A stretch of DNA of 64,000 bases from Pedobacter ginsengisoli (GCF_030244015.1 NZ_JASSYX010000004.1:186001-250000); one strand, 5' to 3'; positions 1 through 10,533 are shown, counted from the first letter of the stretch. Notes: generated by a model from the sequence alone, not told the origin. Program-made: numbers and translations.

Positions 1-3000
1 AACGGTCACATCAGTAGCTAATGCCGGCGGATTTACATTCAGGGTTACAATTTCAGCACCAGAAGCAAGGTTTTCGCACCTGTTAGAACCTTTCACAGTT
101 ACATAGTAAATTGTTTTCGCGGTCAATACAGGTGTAGTAAATATCGCACCTGTGAATACTGCGTTAGTTAAGGCGGCGTCTGTATACCAGGTGAAGACAG
201 GGTTAGTTACTGTCGTTGTCGACGCCGTAAGTTTAGCAGTTGTTCCAGAACAGAAAGTAACGCCAGCTCCTGCTACATCAAGATCAGCAGCTGTTGAAGG
301 AGGATTTACAGTTAATGCAACCACCTTAGCGTTGGCAGCAGTATTTGCGCATTTATTTGCCCCTCTGACAGCTACATAATAGGTTCTTGATGCTGACAGC
401 ACCGGCGTAATAAACACTGGTCCGGTAAATACAGCATTAGTGAGCGCTGCGTCAGTATACCAGGTGAATACTGGACTGGTGACAGTGGTGGTGCTTGCTG
501 TCAGAGTTGCGGTCACCCCTGCGCAGAATGGTGCTGTTGCTCCGGTAACAGTAATGTCAGATGCAAGCGCAGTCGGATTTACCGTCAAAGTTATTTTAGT
601 TCTTGCAGCTGTACTTGTACAAGAATTACCATTTACAGCTTCCACATAAAAGTTATGTACACCGACCGGCAGACTTGCAGGCGTTGCATATGTGTTGGTA
701 TTTGTTGCCAGAAGATTACCTCCTGTCAGGGCGTCGTACCAGTTAAATGTTACGCCAGTCACTGCATTAACACTTAGGTTCACTGAAGTATTCAGGCATG
801 TTGTTGCAGGATTTCCCGCAGCAGCAACCGGTGGCAGCGGCGCAGCCAAAATCGTCACTGTAACTTTTGTTTTTGCGCTTTCGCACCCATTGCGTGTAGC
901 AGATACGAAATAATCATAAGTGCCGGCTGGAAGTGCAGGATCGGTAGTCAGTGCTGCACCATCGTTACCGCTTAAATACGTAGTTCCACTGTACCATTTA
1001 TAGGTAATACCTGCGACAGGATTACTCACTGCTAACATTGCGGATGTACCGGCACAGGCGGTAACTGCTGCACTTGAAACTTTTGGAGCAGCAATGATGC
1101 GTCTTGCGAAGTTAAAATCAAGCGTGGTCAGAACCGCAGCTAAGCCAGACCTTAATCTAAGTTCTACCCCGTCAAATTGTTTTTGCGGAACAAAGGTGAT
1201 AATAGCGCCGCTATTGTCGCTTAACAGTTCCAGATTTATAATAGGATTGCTTGCTACAACCATATCGTTATTGCTCACAGCTCCTTTAAATGTTGTTATT
1301 TCTATTGAAGGCAAAACAGCTAAAGAAAGCAGTTTACCAGGAGAGCTGATACGTATCTGAACAGCATCACCGACATTTGACAAACCGTTAAAAGCAACTT
1401 GCTGATAAACTGACGCACCCAGAGCTCCGACCGGCATTACGAATGACGATGCACTTTCTGTATTGTTATCAACGGCAAGGCCTTCGTTAAACACAGCCGC
1501 AAGTAACGCAACTCCATCAACACCTGCTCTTACTGAAACAGTTGCCGGCTCACAAGGAACATCAGTCGGACTGCCATTAGGTATGATAGTAACCACTACT
1601 GAGGCACGGCCTGAGGCAGGACATCCTCCCGGTACTGTTGCATCTACGTAATAGGTTACCGTTATAGGTGCGGTGCCGTTATTAACTAATGGCGGAGTTA
1701 CTACTCTCGGACCCGTAAACAGAACTACTGGACTGGTTGCAGTGGCATACCAGCGGAATACAGCCCCTGAAGTACTTGATGTGGCAGTTAAAACTGCAGG
1801 CGAACCAGATCTTACAGTAACCGCAGCAGGAGTAATTACTGGAATATCCAGGTTTCCGACATTAATGGTAGCAGTAGCTTTTGCAGCAGAAGCAATTCCA
1901 CAATTGTTTACAGCTTCTACTGAATAAGTAGTTGTACCTGCAACACTGGCAACAGTAAATGTTACCCCGTCTTTTCCGGTTTGATACACACCCGCACTAT
2001 TATACCATTTGTAAGTAACACCCACCAGTGGGTTTTTCACTTCAAGAACAACGCTGTTGCCTGCGCAGGTATTTATGGTCGCAGACACAAGAGCAGGAGT
2101 TAGCGGCGTTGGAGTTACAGTAACATCAACAGGGGTTCTATAGCTTGCGCATCCGGAAGCGGTATTGGCTTCTACAAAATATCTTGTGCTGGTGGTTAGT
2201 GCCGGAGTGGTAAATGTCACTCCGTCTTTACCAGTCTGGTAAACACCTGTTGCGCTGTACCATTTATAGGTAATACCAGCTTTAGGGTTCTTAACCGTTA
2301 AAACAGCTGTTTGAGTAGCACAAGCTGCTACATTTGACGAAACTACTTCAGGAGCAACAGCTACCCGTTGCGCATAGTTCAAATCAATAGTGGTCAATGC
2401 ACCTGCAAGACCTGAATTTAATCTCACCTCAACTTTATCAAATTGCTGAGTTGGCACAAAAGAAATCAGTGCTCCGGTATTGCCACTAAGCAGTTCCAAA
2501 CGGATCAACGGATCGTTAAGGCTTACACCATCATTGTTGCTGGTGTTATTATTATAGGTACTCACACGGATATTTGACAAAAGTCCCAGTGAAAGTAATT
2601 TACCAGGGGCAGTTAACAATACCCGGACAGTATCACCTACATTTGATAAGTTTGCAAAAGTAAGGCGTTGGTAAACAGACGCTCCCAGCAAGCCAACCGG
2701 CATCACCAATGAAGACGCTGTTGTAGTGTTGTTGTCTATAGCCAGCTGAGGATTGAAAACACCCGCCAGCAATGCGATTCCGGTTACGCCATTTATCTGG
2801 GCAATTGGAGCCTCGCAAGGGACCGGATTCGGGCCACCTCCGCCGTTAACTGTTATGGTAACTTGTACCCTGCTCGCAGCTGAACAACCGGTTACATTTG
2901 ATTTAGCTTCTAAATAATAAGTAGTAGTAACTGTAAGCGGAGGGGTAATATAAGTTGGGCCTGTAAATACAGGAGTTGTTGAAGCTGCGGAAGTATACCA

Positions 3001-5964
3001 GTTAAAAGTAACATTTGCTTCCGTGGACGTCGCGGTCAGCATTGCTGTCTGACCAGGATTTACAGTCGTAGCTGAAGCAAGTATCTGCGGCAGAACTGGA
3101 AGTGGAGATATGGTAATGGCGACGGCTTTACGCGATGCGCTTACACAATTGCCATTTGCTGCACCTACATAATAAGTTGTATTTGCAGTCAGTGCAGGTG
3201 TAGTAAAAGTCGAACCGCTAAATACTGGTGTCCCGCCCGTCGGAGTGGTATACCAATTGTAAGTTACTCCGCTAACCGGGCTACTTACAGAAATCACGGC
3301 TCCGGATCCGGAACAAACAGGAGGTACTGCTGCCACAACCGGAACTGCAGGAGGAGTAGTCACAGTAACCGTAACAGGTATGCGCTGAACGTTAGCACAG
3401 CTGCCCTTACTTACTTCTATATAATATGTTCTTGTCGCGGTTAAAACCGGAGTGGTAAAATTCTCGCCAGTATGCAACAGTGTGCCTCCAGTTGGAGCAG
3501 TGTACCATCTAAGGGTTGTTCCGCCGTTGGCTGAGGCAGAAAGTGTAGTAGCGCTTCCAGAACAAATGGTCTGACCTGCAGCCGATACCGTTGGATTAGG
3601 ATAGATGATCTCAGCACCATAGATACTTAAATTACTCAATGCAGCAACGACTGCTCCAAATCTGATTTCAACCCTGTCAAATAATCCACCGGCCAGAAAA
3701 GTAGCTTTGAACCTGTTTCCGCTTAATAATTTTAAATCTATCAATGCTGAAGAAAGCGCGTAAGTACTTACGACGTCAGCTCCGTTCATTACTCTTATCG
3801 TTGCACCACCGAGTGCACTTAGATCAGCCAGACCAACCGGAGTTGCAAGGTCCAGACGAATGCTGTCTGTTGCTACGCCGCCATTTGCGAAAATAAGTCT
3901 CTGATAACCTGTAGCCAAAACACCTACAGTCAGATTTATTTTTGTAAAGTTAGCCGGATCGGCATCTGTTGAATTACCGGCACCTTCGATACTGCATAAT
4001 AAACATATACCATCTATACCTGTCTGCTGTGCAACCGCTGCATTACAATTCGGATTGACAGGACCGCCGATTACAGTTACTGTAACAGGTACCCTTGTTG
4101 CACTGCTGCAGTCAGAAGCATTTTCAGTTCCTACATAATAAGTTGTAGTGGCTGTCAACGCAGGAGTAGTAAAACTTGGCCCGGTTGCTAACGCTACACC
4201 GCCAGTCGGACCCGCAAACCATTTAATAGTATTACCGGCCGTTGCTGTAGCCTGTAAGGTTGCTGTCTGTCCTGAACTGATTGTTTCATTATTAGTCACG
4301 ACAGAAGGCAATCCCGGAAGAGGATTTACATTGACAACAACCGCAGTCCGGCTTGTACTTACACATGTTCCGGTTACCCCTTCAACATAAAATGTTGTTG
4401 GTGCTGATAAAGCTGATGTAGTATAATCATTCCCAGTTGCCAGGGCCGTTCCACCGGTTGGGGTTGTATACCATCTGTATGCCACTCCGGCTGCCGGACT
4501 CGTCACCGACAAAGTCGCTGTAGATCCGGCACAAATCGGTGCAACTGCTGTCACAACTGGGGCCATTGGCGTTGCGGTAACAGTAACAACAACAGGTACA
4601 CGTACTGATTCATCAATACATCCAATTCTTCTCGCCGCAACATAATAAGTTTTACTGGCATTTAAAGCTGGTGTAACGAATGCTGCATTGTATGCTACCG
4701 TTGCTAGCGCCGTGCCCCCGGCAAGCGAATCATACCAGCGAAGTTCGTTTGTTGCTGCCGTTGTTGCCTTCAGGCTTGCTGCATTACCAGAACAAATTGC
4801 CACTGCATTAGATGCAGGAGCTGTAAAGGTTGGCCTGCCCGCTGAACGGGTAACAGTATATAAATTTAATGTCTGTGTTAAACTTGCATTCAATAATGAT
4901 GACATCGTCACCTTTACTCTATCATATGGCAAGCCAGGAGCAAAAGGAATGGATACTGCCTGACCACTATTCAGCAGCCCCAGAAGATCCAAATTAAGCA
5001 GCGCGGATATATTTGTATTTCCGACGGCAGTGATTCCGTTATACGCGGTAACTGAAACATTGTTCAACAAGCCAACGTTTAAAAGAGCAGGATCAGCCTG
5101 AATCTTGATGTTAATATCATCTGTAGGATTTGACAATGTTTCAAAATATATATTCTGGCTTATCGTTCCGGCTACACCTAAGATTCCCAGGCTCAGTTCA
5201 GAAAAATTATTCGGATTCGCATCAATAGCATATTCTGGATTTTTGACGCCGGCCTTACCTAGTCCTAAAAGATCTACGGTAAGACCTGTTCCTTCAAAAC
5301 TAGTAGCGAAGGCCTGAGCGCACGGATCAATGCCGTTTGTATAAAATGCGTTATAAACTTTAGTCTCGTTCGACTGTCCCAACAATAATGCATCCGTAAC
5401 ATCTTGTATATATATACGGTCATAAGCGAGAGCTGGCGTTAAGGCAACATAGAAATTGCCATTCGCGTCTTTGATCAATTTTAAATTAGAATTGGTAAAT
5501 GCGCCGGAACTGCTTCCTGATAATACAGCAGTTCCACCATTCCTGGCTTCAATATTAAAATAATGATTACCAAGTATAAGACCTCCCGCAATATCAGCAA
5601 GCGCTCCACCAAGATTACCGCCTAACAATGCATTTAAAACATCCGGATCAAAATCGATTCTGAGAAATGAGGTAGTGCCCGCAGGCAATGTACCCGGAAA
5701 TTTAAGCTCCAGCCGGCCATTGTATTTGCCCGCTCCCAATACCAGTCCACCATAAGATTTAACAGTAGCAAAGCTATCGTCAGTCAAAATAGCATTTCCC
5801 GGGTTGTCTACATGATCACCTGCAGCGGTTCCAATAGTAACCTGATTTGCATAAATTCTGGATTGCGCATACGATTTAGTGCTAATAAGCGTTACGCTTA
5901 TCAGACTAATTAGAATAATAATAGACTTTTTAAAATTTCCTGGTAAGGTAGATGTCCATTTCAT
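1..5964 (-). CDS. Giant secreted Ig-like repeat surface protein (N-terminal 1988 codons; C-terminus outside window)
   Basis: The minus frame starting at the ATG at 5964 appears open to base 1, so the protein exceeds 1988 residues. A signal peptide (MKWTSTLPGNFKK, hydrophobic run, ending about SYA-Q) shows export. After an N-terminal domain of about 180 residues come modules of about 80 residues with the pattern WY..P.GG..L..G..FTTP.L...TYYV......C.S..R..V.VTV, the Bacteroidota Ig-like fold usually called CHU_C-associated. Thirteen TYYV-like strands are visible, near 4635, 4390, 4140, 3425, 3165, 2915, 2175, 1925, 1650, 910, 650, 375 and 105. Between triplets of these lie modules of about 150 residues. 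Such proteins usually end in a type IX secretion sorting domain, but that end is not visible. Adhesion or a surface role is inference. Confidence 0.85.
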   Translation of the reverse strand, partial: MKWTSTLPGNFKKSIIILISLISVTLISTKSYAQSRIYANQVTIGTAAGDHVDNPGNAILTDDSFATVKSYGGLVLGAGKYNGRLELKFPGTLPAGTTSFLRIDFDPDVLNALLGGNLGGALADIAGGLILGNHYFNIEARNGGTAVLSGSSSGAFTNSNLKLIKDANGNFYVALTPALAYDRIYIQDVTDALLLGQSNETKVYNAFYTNGIDPCAQAFATSFEGTGLTVDLLGLGKAGVKNPEYAIDANPNNFSELSLGILGVAGTISQNIYFETLSNPTDDINIKIQADPALLNVGLLNNVSVTAYNGITAVGNTNISALLNLDLLGLLNSGQAVSIPFAPGLPYDRVKVTMSSLLNASLTQTLNLYTVTRSAGRPTFTAPASNAVAICSGNAASLKATTAATNELRWYDSLAGGTALATVAYNAAFVTPALNASKTYYVAARRIGCIDESVRVPVVVTVTATPMAPVVTAVAPICAGSTATLSVTSPAAGVAYRWYTTPTGGTALATGNDYTTSALSAPTTFYVEGVTGTCVSTSRTAVVVNVNPLPGLPSVVTNNETISSGQTATLQATATAGNTIKWFAGPTGGVALATGPSFTTPALTATTTYYVGTENASDCSSATRVPVTVTVIGGPVNPNCNAAVAQQTGIDGICLLCSIEGAGNSTDADPANFTKINLTVGVLATGYQRLIFANGGVATDSIRLDLATPVGLADLSALGGATIRVMNGADVVSTYALSSALIDLKLLSGNRFKATFLAGGLFDRVEIRFGAVVAALSNLSIYGAEIIYPNPTVSAAGQTICSGSATTLSASANGGTTLRWYTAPTGGTLLHTGENFTTPVLTATRTYYIEVSKGSCANVQRIPVTVTVTTPPAVPVVAAVPPVCSGSGAVISVSSPVSGVTYNWYTTPTGGTPVFSGSTFTTPALTANTTYYVGAANGNCVSASRKAVAITISPLPVLPQILASATTVNPGQTAMLTATSTEANVTFNWYTSAASTTPVFTGPTYITPPLTVTTTYYLEAKSNVTGCSAASRVQVTITVNGGGGPNPVPCEAPIAQINGVTGIALLAGVFNPQLAIDNNTTTASSLVMPVGLLGASVYQRLTFANLSNVGDTVRVLLTAPGKLLSLGLLSNIRVSTYNNNTSNNDGVSLNDPLIRLELLSGNTGALISFVPTQQFDKVEVRLNSGLAGALTTIDLNYAQRVAVAPEVVSSNVAACATQTAVLTVKNPKAGITYKWYSATGVYQTGKDGVTFTTPALTTSTRYFVEANTASGCASYRTPVDVTVTPTPLTPALVSATINTCAGNSVVLEVKNPLVGVTYKWYNSAGVYQTGKDGVTFTVASVAGTTTYSVEAVNNCGIASAAKATATINVGNLDIPVITPAAVTVRSGSPAVLTATSSTSGAVFRWYATATSPVVLFTGPRVVTPPLVNNGTAPITVTYYVDATVPGGCPASGRASVVVTIIPNGSPTDVPCEPATVSVRAGVDGVALLAAVFNEGLAVDNNTESASSFVMPVGALGASVYQQVAFNGLSNVGDAVQIRISSPGKLLSLAVLPSIEITTFKGAVSNNDMVVASNPIINLELLSDNSGAIITFVPQKQFDGVELRLRSGLAAVLTTLDFNFARRIIAAPKVSSAAVTACAGTSAMLAVSNPVAGITYKWYSGTTYLSGNDGAALTTDPALPAGTYDYFVSATRNGCESAKTKVTVTILAAPLPPVAAAGNPATTCLNTSVNLSVNAVTGVTFNWYDALTGGNLLATNTNTYATPASLPVGVHNFYVEAVNGNSCTSTAARTKITLTVNPTALASDITVTGATAPFCAGVTATLTASTTTVTSPVFTWYTDAALTNAVFTGPVFITPVLSASRTYYVAVRGANKCANTAANAKVVALTVNPPSTAADLDVAGAGVTFCSGTTAKLTASTTTVTNPVFTWYTDAALTNAVFTGAIFTTPVLTAKTIYYVTVKGSNRCENLASGAEIVTLNVNPPALATDVTV
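1090..5340 (-). repeat. Higher-order protein-coding repeat: one ~150-aa module plus three Ig-like modules, repeated
   Basis: Inside the giant gene, four related modules of about 150 residues lie at roughly 5340-4840, 4060-3610, 2820-2350 and 1555-1090. They share a motif order: a cysteine-bearing start (DPCAQ, CNAAV, PCEAP, PCEPA), a segment like VDNNT..ASS, then Y.R..F..LSN..D, and a closing (F/Y)D.V...L...L. Each of the first three is followed by exactly three Ig-like modules; the fourth is followed by at least four. The two Ig modules nearest base 1 (about 650-380 and 380-130) are almost identical, with the peptide WYTDAALTNAVFTG in both, which suggests recent tandem duplication. The 150-residue module is not a family I can name. 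Confidence 0.75.
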
Positions 5965-6267
5965 AGGAGAGGGATTGAATTTATCAAAATATACTTGGTA
6001 CAATTTTAATCATAGATTGGAAGGTAATCTCCGTTCGAATTGTTCATTTAAGCCCTCGACCATTCAGCTCGTTATTCATTTTATTCATTTTTACAGGGGC
6101 AACCTATAGATCCGAGGCGGGCTAAATGATAATCATCTGTAAATAAGCTGATTAACCACTCATTCCTCTCTTCATTCATTTTTGACCAATATCTTAGCCT
6201 TCTATCTTCTTATTTAAAGCATTATATTCGTTATGTTCAAGAATTTAACGCTCAACTGCAATGCTGT
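5965..6267. other. Divergent AT-rich intergenic region
   Basis: About 300 bp separate the divergent starts of the giant surface-protein gene and the STAND NTPase gene, so promoters for both should lie here. A near-match to the Bacteroidota -7 box (TATATTTTG, one base longer than TAnnTTTG) is readable on the minus strand about 25 bp upstream of the ATG at 5964. No convincing box was found for the plus-strand gene. I see no coding sequence or RNA gene here. Confidence 0.35.
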
Positions 6268-8796
6268 ATGGATGAAACATTTATCTTAAATGAACTTAAA
6301 AGCTTAATTCTTACAAAAACAGGAATTAAAACGATTACTCCTGCTGATTGTAAAAGAATATCTATTGAGATTAGCAAAACATTAAATAAGAATGTAAGCG
6401 AAACGACAATTAAAAGACTATTTGGTTTTGCTATGGTTAAGCACAACTTTTCAAAGTTCACCTTAACAACTCTTTCAGAATATGTAAATGACGAATACCT
6501 GGAAACCAGCGTGGCAAATACAGGTATAACACATAATACTCCCAGGAGCTGGAAAGACATACATGATAAAGCATGCAAGATTTCTGAATTCACGATAAAG
6601 GCCATCAAGAACCGCTCAGGAATGCCTTATGAAATGACTATAAGCAGGAAATTCAGCGAACACGACTTTGAGATATTTTATAAAAGTGACTATAGCTTCA
6701 CCAGTTACATTTCTCAGCCGGGTTATGGCAGAAGTATCCTGTTAAGTCATTTAGGAGAAAAATTGATGAGCAATGATCGTTCGTTATTCAATGATTCTAC
6801 CCTATTATTCACTACCACAAGTACGCTTTATACCAACGAAAAAATCTCGCTAAATTTTGAGGATCAACTTAAAGCTCAGCTTGGCATCCAGCCTAAAGAT
6901 AGTCTGATTACTTATGCTGCCGACAACTATGAATTATCAGGAGGAAAATTAGTAATCTTTCTTGATGGCTTTTCTGATATTGAATTGAAAAGGGATCTTA
7001 AAAAGCAGCTATTTGACAGCATTATTAATTTCATTTGCGCTATTGAAAACAATAAGGCCATAAAACTGGTGATGAGTATGAGATCCACAACCTGGGTCCG
7101 GTTTTATAATGAGATAAGGCATTCTGCCTATCTTAAAACAAAATGGTTTCCCGGGAGTTATTTCAATTTAAACGAACTTTCCAATGTTCCGCCACTTACT
7201 GAAAAGGAAGTTGACCAGATCATCTCAAAGATCATCCCGTTACGTGAAACTGAAATAAATCCAAAGCTAAAAGATCAATTAAAATTTCCATTTCATATAC
7301 AGTTATACTATCAATTAAAAAAAGAAGATCCAAATTTTCATTACTCAACAAACATTACATTTTATGAACTGATATTCAGACTCATCCAGAATCAAATCTA
7401 TCGGGCAAATTACTACACTGAAAAAATCTTATTTCTAAAAAAGGTTATCTTACTAACAGACTTTGGGAAAAACGGAAGTTCAGTATTAAAGGATGACCTG
7501 ATCAGTGACTTGCTGGCATTTAAGAATGCCTATATGGAGTTATTATCTGACGGAATATTGATGGAGGAAAAAAGTAACGAAGAGTTTCATCCCAAAGAGC
7601 ATGTAAAATTTATTCACCCGCATATCTTTGAATATTTCCTATTCATAGAAATACTGGAAAAATTTAATTTAAAAATCGATCGCTCCTATTTTGACTTTAT
7701 TAACCGTGAATATAAAAATGAGACTACCCGATTTCAATTATTACAATGGACGATTAGATTCATTGTAAGAATAGGTGACTTCAAATCTCTCCCACTAATT
7801 TTTGATCTCGAGCTGAATAATTATGAAAGAAACTATCTAATTTTATTTATTGCAGAAAACTTACATTATAGGTCTAAAAATAATCCCGAGACAAACAGCA
7901 TACTGCATGAACATAAATTTCATGATACAATAATCAAAGAACTGATGAACTTTGATTTTGTTGATTCATTCTATAAAGAAGCGGTTTCAGTCCTGATTAA
8001 GATCACAGATGATGAGGAAAATCTTTTGATCTATAATTCGTTATTATCTATGTTTGATATGCTAAGTTTAAATACGGATCAGATCAAAAATAGAATTGCC
8101 ATTCTGTCTAAGCTATCATCCGGTAATTGGTTAGTCCCCCCCCACCGGATCAGTCAGTTAGTTTACAATAAAATAACCGGGACTAATGAGGTAAACGAAT
8201 CTTTTCTGAATGACATCCAAAAATTGATTTCCTCACAAACTTCAGAGGAAATAACCATCGAACAGGCCATCTCCTATGTCCTAATGATTCTTTTAAGCTT
8301 GTTCTATGATTACCAGGAAGAAACGATCAAAATCGTTACATTAATCTCAAATCAGCATCCAAAAATCTTCACAAACAGATCTCAGTTTTCAATATTCATG
8401 ATCAGTATACTGGCTTTTACTAATTCCATATCAAACCCAGGAAAAAAAACAGATCAGCTTGAAAATATATTGGCGATGTTAGATGAGGACAAGTCCAGAT
8501 ATAGAATTAATAAATACACCGAAGTAATTATAAAATTAATTCAGGCAAATCAATTGAAAATAAAAAAAGACTACACCACATCATATCAATATTGCCTCGA
8601 TTGCCTTCAAATCTTTAAAAGGAATAATTTAAATCTCAATTGCATTTATGTATACAATTTAATAATTGAGATCTTTACCGAACTGGGAGATGTGACAAAA
8701 GCCAATGATTATAAGTATGACATGTTGTGTTTTATTGAAGACAATAAAATATCCAACAAGTTCTACATTCTGACAAACGAACCAAAGAAGTTTTAA
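6268..8796 (+). CDS. STAND/NACHT-like NTPase with N-terminal HTH-like domain
   Basis: 842 residues. Residues 1-80 form a small helical domain with the pattern ITPADCKRIS...VSETTIKRLFGF, which recurs in front of varied effector domains in Bacteroidota and resembles a DNA-binding helix-turn-helix. A P-loop-like segment (SQPGYGRSI, 149-157) has arginine where Walker A has lysine. A Walker B-like strand follows (KLVIFLDGFSD, about 227-237), then a sensor-like strand (KLVMSMRSTTW, 266-276). This is the STAND/NACHT layout. The C-terminal half is helical and has no clear repeat motif, though it may be TPR-like. Start at 6268; no closely spaced upstream partner gene. A role in sensing, including anti-phage defence as for bacterial NACHT proteins, is inference. 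Base composition is AT-rich compared with the core genes. Confidence 0.65.
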   Translation: MDETFILNELKSLILTKTGIKTITPADCKRISIEISKTLNKNVSETTIKRLFGFAMVKHNFSKFTLTTLSEYVNDEYLETSVANTGITHNTPRSWKDIHDKACKISEFTIKAIKNRSGMPYEMTISRKFSEHDFEIFYKSDYSFTSYISQPGYGRSILLSHLGEKLMSNDRSLFNDSTLLFTTTSTLYTNEKISLNFEDQLKAQLGIQPKDSLITYAADNYELSGGKLVIFLDGFSDIELKRDLKKQLFDSIINFICAIENNKAIKLVMSMRSTTWVRFYNEIRHSAYLKTKWFPGSYFNLNELSNVPPLTEKEVDQIISKIIPLRETEINPKLKDQLKFPFHIQLYYQLKKEDPNFHYSTNITFYELIFRLIQNQIYRANYYTEKILFLKKVILLTDFGKNGSSVLKDDLISDLLAFKNAYMELLSDGILMEEKSNEEFHPKEHVKFIHPHIFEYFLFIEILEKFNLKIDRSYFDFINREYKNETTRFQLLQWTIRFIVRIGDFKSLPLIFDLELNNYERNYLILFIAENLHYRSKNNPETNSILHEHKFHDTIIKELMNFDFVDSFYKEAVSVLIKITDDEENLLIYNSLLSMFDMLSLNTDQIKNRIAILSKLSSGNWLVPPHRISQLVYNKITGTNEVNESFLNDIQKLISSQTSEEITIEQAISYVLMILLSLFYDYQEETIKIVTLISNQHPKIFTNRSQFSIFMISILAFTNSISNPGKKTDQLENILAMLDEDKSRYRINKYTEVIIKLIQANQLKIKKDYTTSYQYCLDCLQIFKRNNLNLNCIYVYNLIIEIFTELGDVTKANDYKYDMLCFIEDNKISNKFYILTNEPKKF

Positions 8797-8800
8797 ACGA

Positions 8801-8834
8801 GCTATCGTTCATTAAATAATTAATTAACGATAGC
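8801..8834. terminator. Hairpin between convergent genes
   Basis: A 9-bp perfect inverted repeat (GCTATCGTT at 8801-8809, AACGATAGC at 8826-8834) lies between the stop of the STAND gene and the stop of the subtilase gene. There is no strong T-run on either side, so it is only a possible bidirectional terminator. Confidence 0.4.
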
Positions 8835-8856
8835 CCGAAAAAGATTAACCTGCGGG

Positions 8857-10452
8857 CTACCTCTTGTATTCCGAAGCTAGCTTCAATGCATTAAATGCAT
8901 TAACGATACCTCCTGAAACACATAAATCTGAAAACAAAACTGTTTTACTCCCCGAATCGTCTTTTATAGTAACCGGCTGCTCAACTTTAACAACTGATTT
9001 CATGATAATATCCTTCACTTCAGCGGCCTTAAGTTTCGGATAATATGAGCGGATTAACGCCGCAAGACCAGCAACAACCGGTGCCGCCATACTCGTTCCG
9101 TTAAACTTCTCATATTTTGAGTCAGGAACAGTTGAATTTATATTTACTCCCGGAGCAAATACATCTACTGTTGTCTTTCCATAATTCGAGAAACTTGCTT
9201 TTATACTTCCATCATTCAACCATCCCGAAGCGCCAACGGTAATCCAGGTAGATGCAACTCCACCATCAAGATATCTCGGATCAGGGAAATTTTTCTCGAC
9301 TTCCAAATTATTGTTATCATTCCCGGCGGCATGTACGAGAAGTACATCTTTCGATACTGCATATTTTACGGCTTCGTCTACTACGGCCTTATCCCAGGAA
9401 TAAGACTTACCAAAACTCATATTTATTACCTTTGCTCCGTTATCCACCGCATACCTTATTGAATTGGCTACGTCTTTGTCTCTCTCGTCACCATTTGGAG
9501 TACATCTGACGGCCATAATCTCTACATTGTCAGCTACACCCTTTATCCCCAGATCATTATTACGTATGCCCCCAATAATTCCCGAAACATGAGAGCCGTG
9601 CCTCGCATCCGGTCCCTTTACATCATTATTCCCGTAAAATTTCTCTTTGCTATCGTTTGGATTATCTCCTACAATTGGCCTTGGGTCGTACCCGGTATTT
9701 AAATTAAAATCAACCTGTGATTTATAATGTTCATAGCCAGCTAAGATTTGCGCCTTATAAAAATCCTGGAAAGTAGATTTCTGCAATTGCTGTAACATTA
9801 TCCGCTGCAAGTTCTCCTCCTTTGCATCTGCAGGTTTAAGGGCTTTAAAATCTTCGAGTGTTGGATTTTCCTTACCCATTTTTTTCACCAGTTCATCTAT
9901 AGCCATCTTTATACCCGAAAACTGCTCGAGACCACCCTTAGCTTCTGCTAGTTCTTTCTCAAGTTCAGCTTTGTTCTTTTTGTAATCTTCAAATGCAGTA
10001 AGGTCCGCAGGAGCTACAGATGTAGCGTCCGAGCCGGCAAACTTTGCACTATCGCGGCGAACCAGGCGGGTTAGTTCCAAAGTTTCATAATTAATGGATC
10101 CTTTAGCGGATCCTAAAAAATTCCATCCGTTAATATCATCTGCATAGCCATTTCTCCCTTCATCTTTACCATTACCTGGTTTTTCTTTTTTATTAATCCA
10201 GATTACAGATTTAAGATCCTCATGGCCAACATCAACTCCTCCATCAAGAACAGCTACAATTACTTTTGCAGATTTCTTACCTTTTAATAATTCAGCATAC
10301 GCTTTTTCAGTACTGATTCCAAAAGAGGAATCTGCTTTTAAATCCAGGTTTTGCCAATTTGGCTTCTGCGCAACTGATAAAAAAGGAAGACCGAAAACTA
10401 AACAAAATGTCAATACTTTACTTCTAAAAATATTCGTTTTTTTATCTATCAT
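8857..10452 (-). CDS. S8 family serine peptidase (subtilase), exported
   Basis: 531 residues with an N-terminal signal peptide ending near SVAQ. The subtilisin triad is intact: Asp70 in VAVLDGGVD, His285 in HGSHVSG, and Ser454 in NGTSMAAP. The oxyanion asparagine is Asn378 in AAGND. Between Asp and His is an insert of about 150 residues (roughly 125-275), rich in Glu/Lys and probably helical, which is longer than in classical subtilisins. No type IX sorting domain is visible at the C-terminus, which ends soon after the catalytic domain. Likely a periplasmic or outer-membrane-associated protease. Substrate is not predictable. Confidence 0.9.
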   Translation of the reverse strand: MIDKKTNIFRSKVLTFCLVFGLPFLSVAQKPNWQNLDLKADSSFGISTEKAYAELLKGKKSAKVIVAVLDGGVDVGHEDLKSVIWINKKEKPGNGKDEGRNGYADDINGWNFLGSAKGSINYETLELTRLVRRDSAKFAGSDATSVAPADLTAFEDYKKNKAELEKELAEAKGGLEQFSGIKMAIDELVKKMGKENPTLEDFKALKPADAKEENLQRIMLQQLQKSTFQDFYKAQILAGYEHYKSQVDFNLNTGYDPRPIVGDNPNDSKEKFYGNNDVKGPDARHGSHVSGIIGGIRNNDLGIKGVADNVEIMAVRCTPNGDERDKDVANSIRYAVDNGAKVINMSFGKSYSWDKAVVDEAVKYAVSKDVLLVHAAGNDNNNLEVEKNFPDPRYLDGGVASTWITVGASGWLNDGSIKASFSNYGKTTVDVFAPGVNINSTVPDSKYEKFNGTSMAAPVVAGLAALIRSYYPKLKAAEVKDIIMKSVVKVEQPVTIKDDSGSKTVLFSDLCVSGGIVNAFNALKLASEYKR

Positions 10453-10533
10453 ATCTAATAAGTTTATACAAAGTTAATGAAATAAACATCAAACAGTAAA
10501 ATAACAATAAGCGATAATCACCATTAAGAAATG

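Noticed and set aside
1090..5340. CRISPR or DNA tandem array in the first 6 kb
   Set aside because: The periodicity is at protein level in Ig-like and 150-residue modules with diverged codons. There are no identical short repeats with unique spacers.
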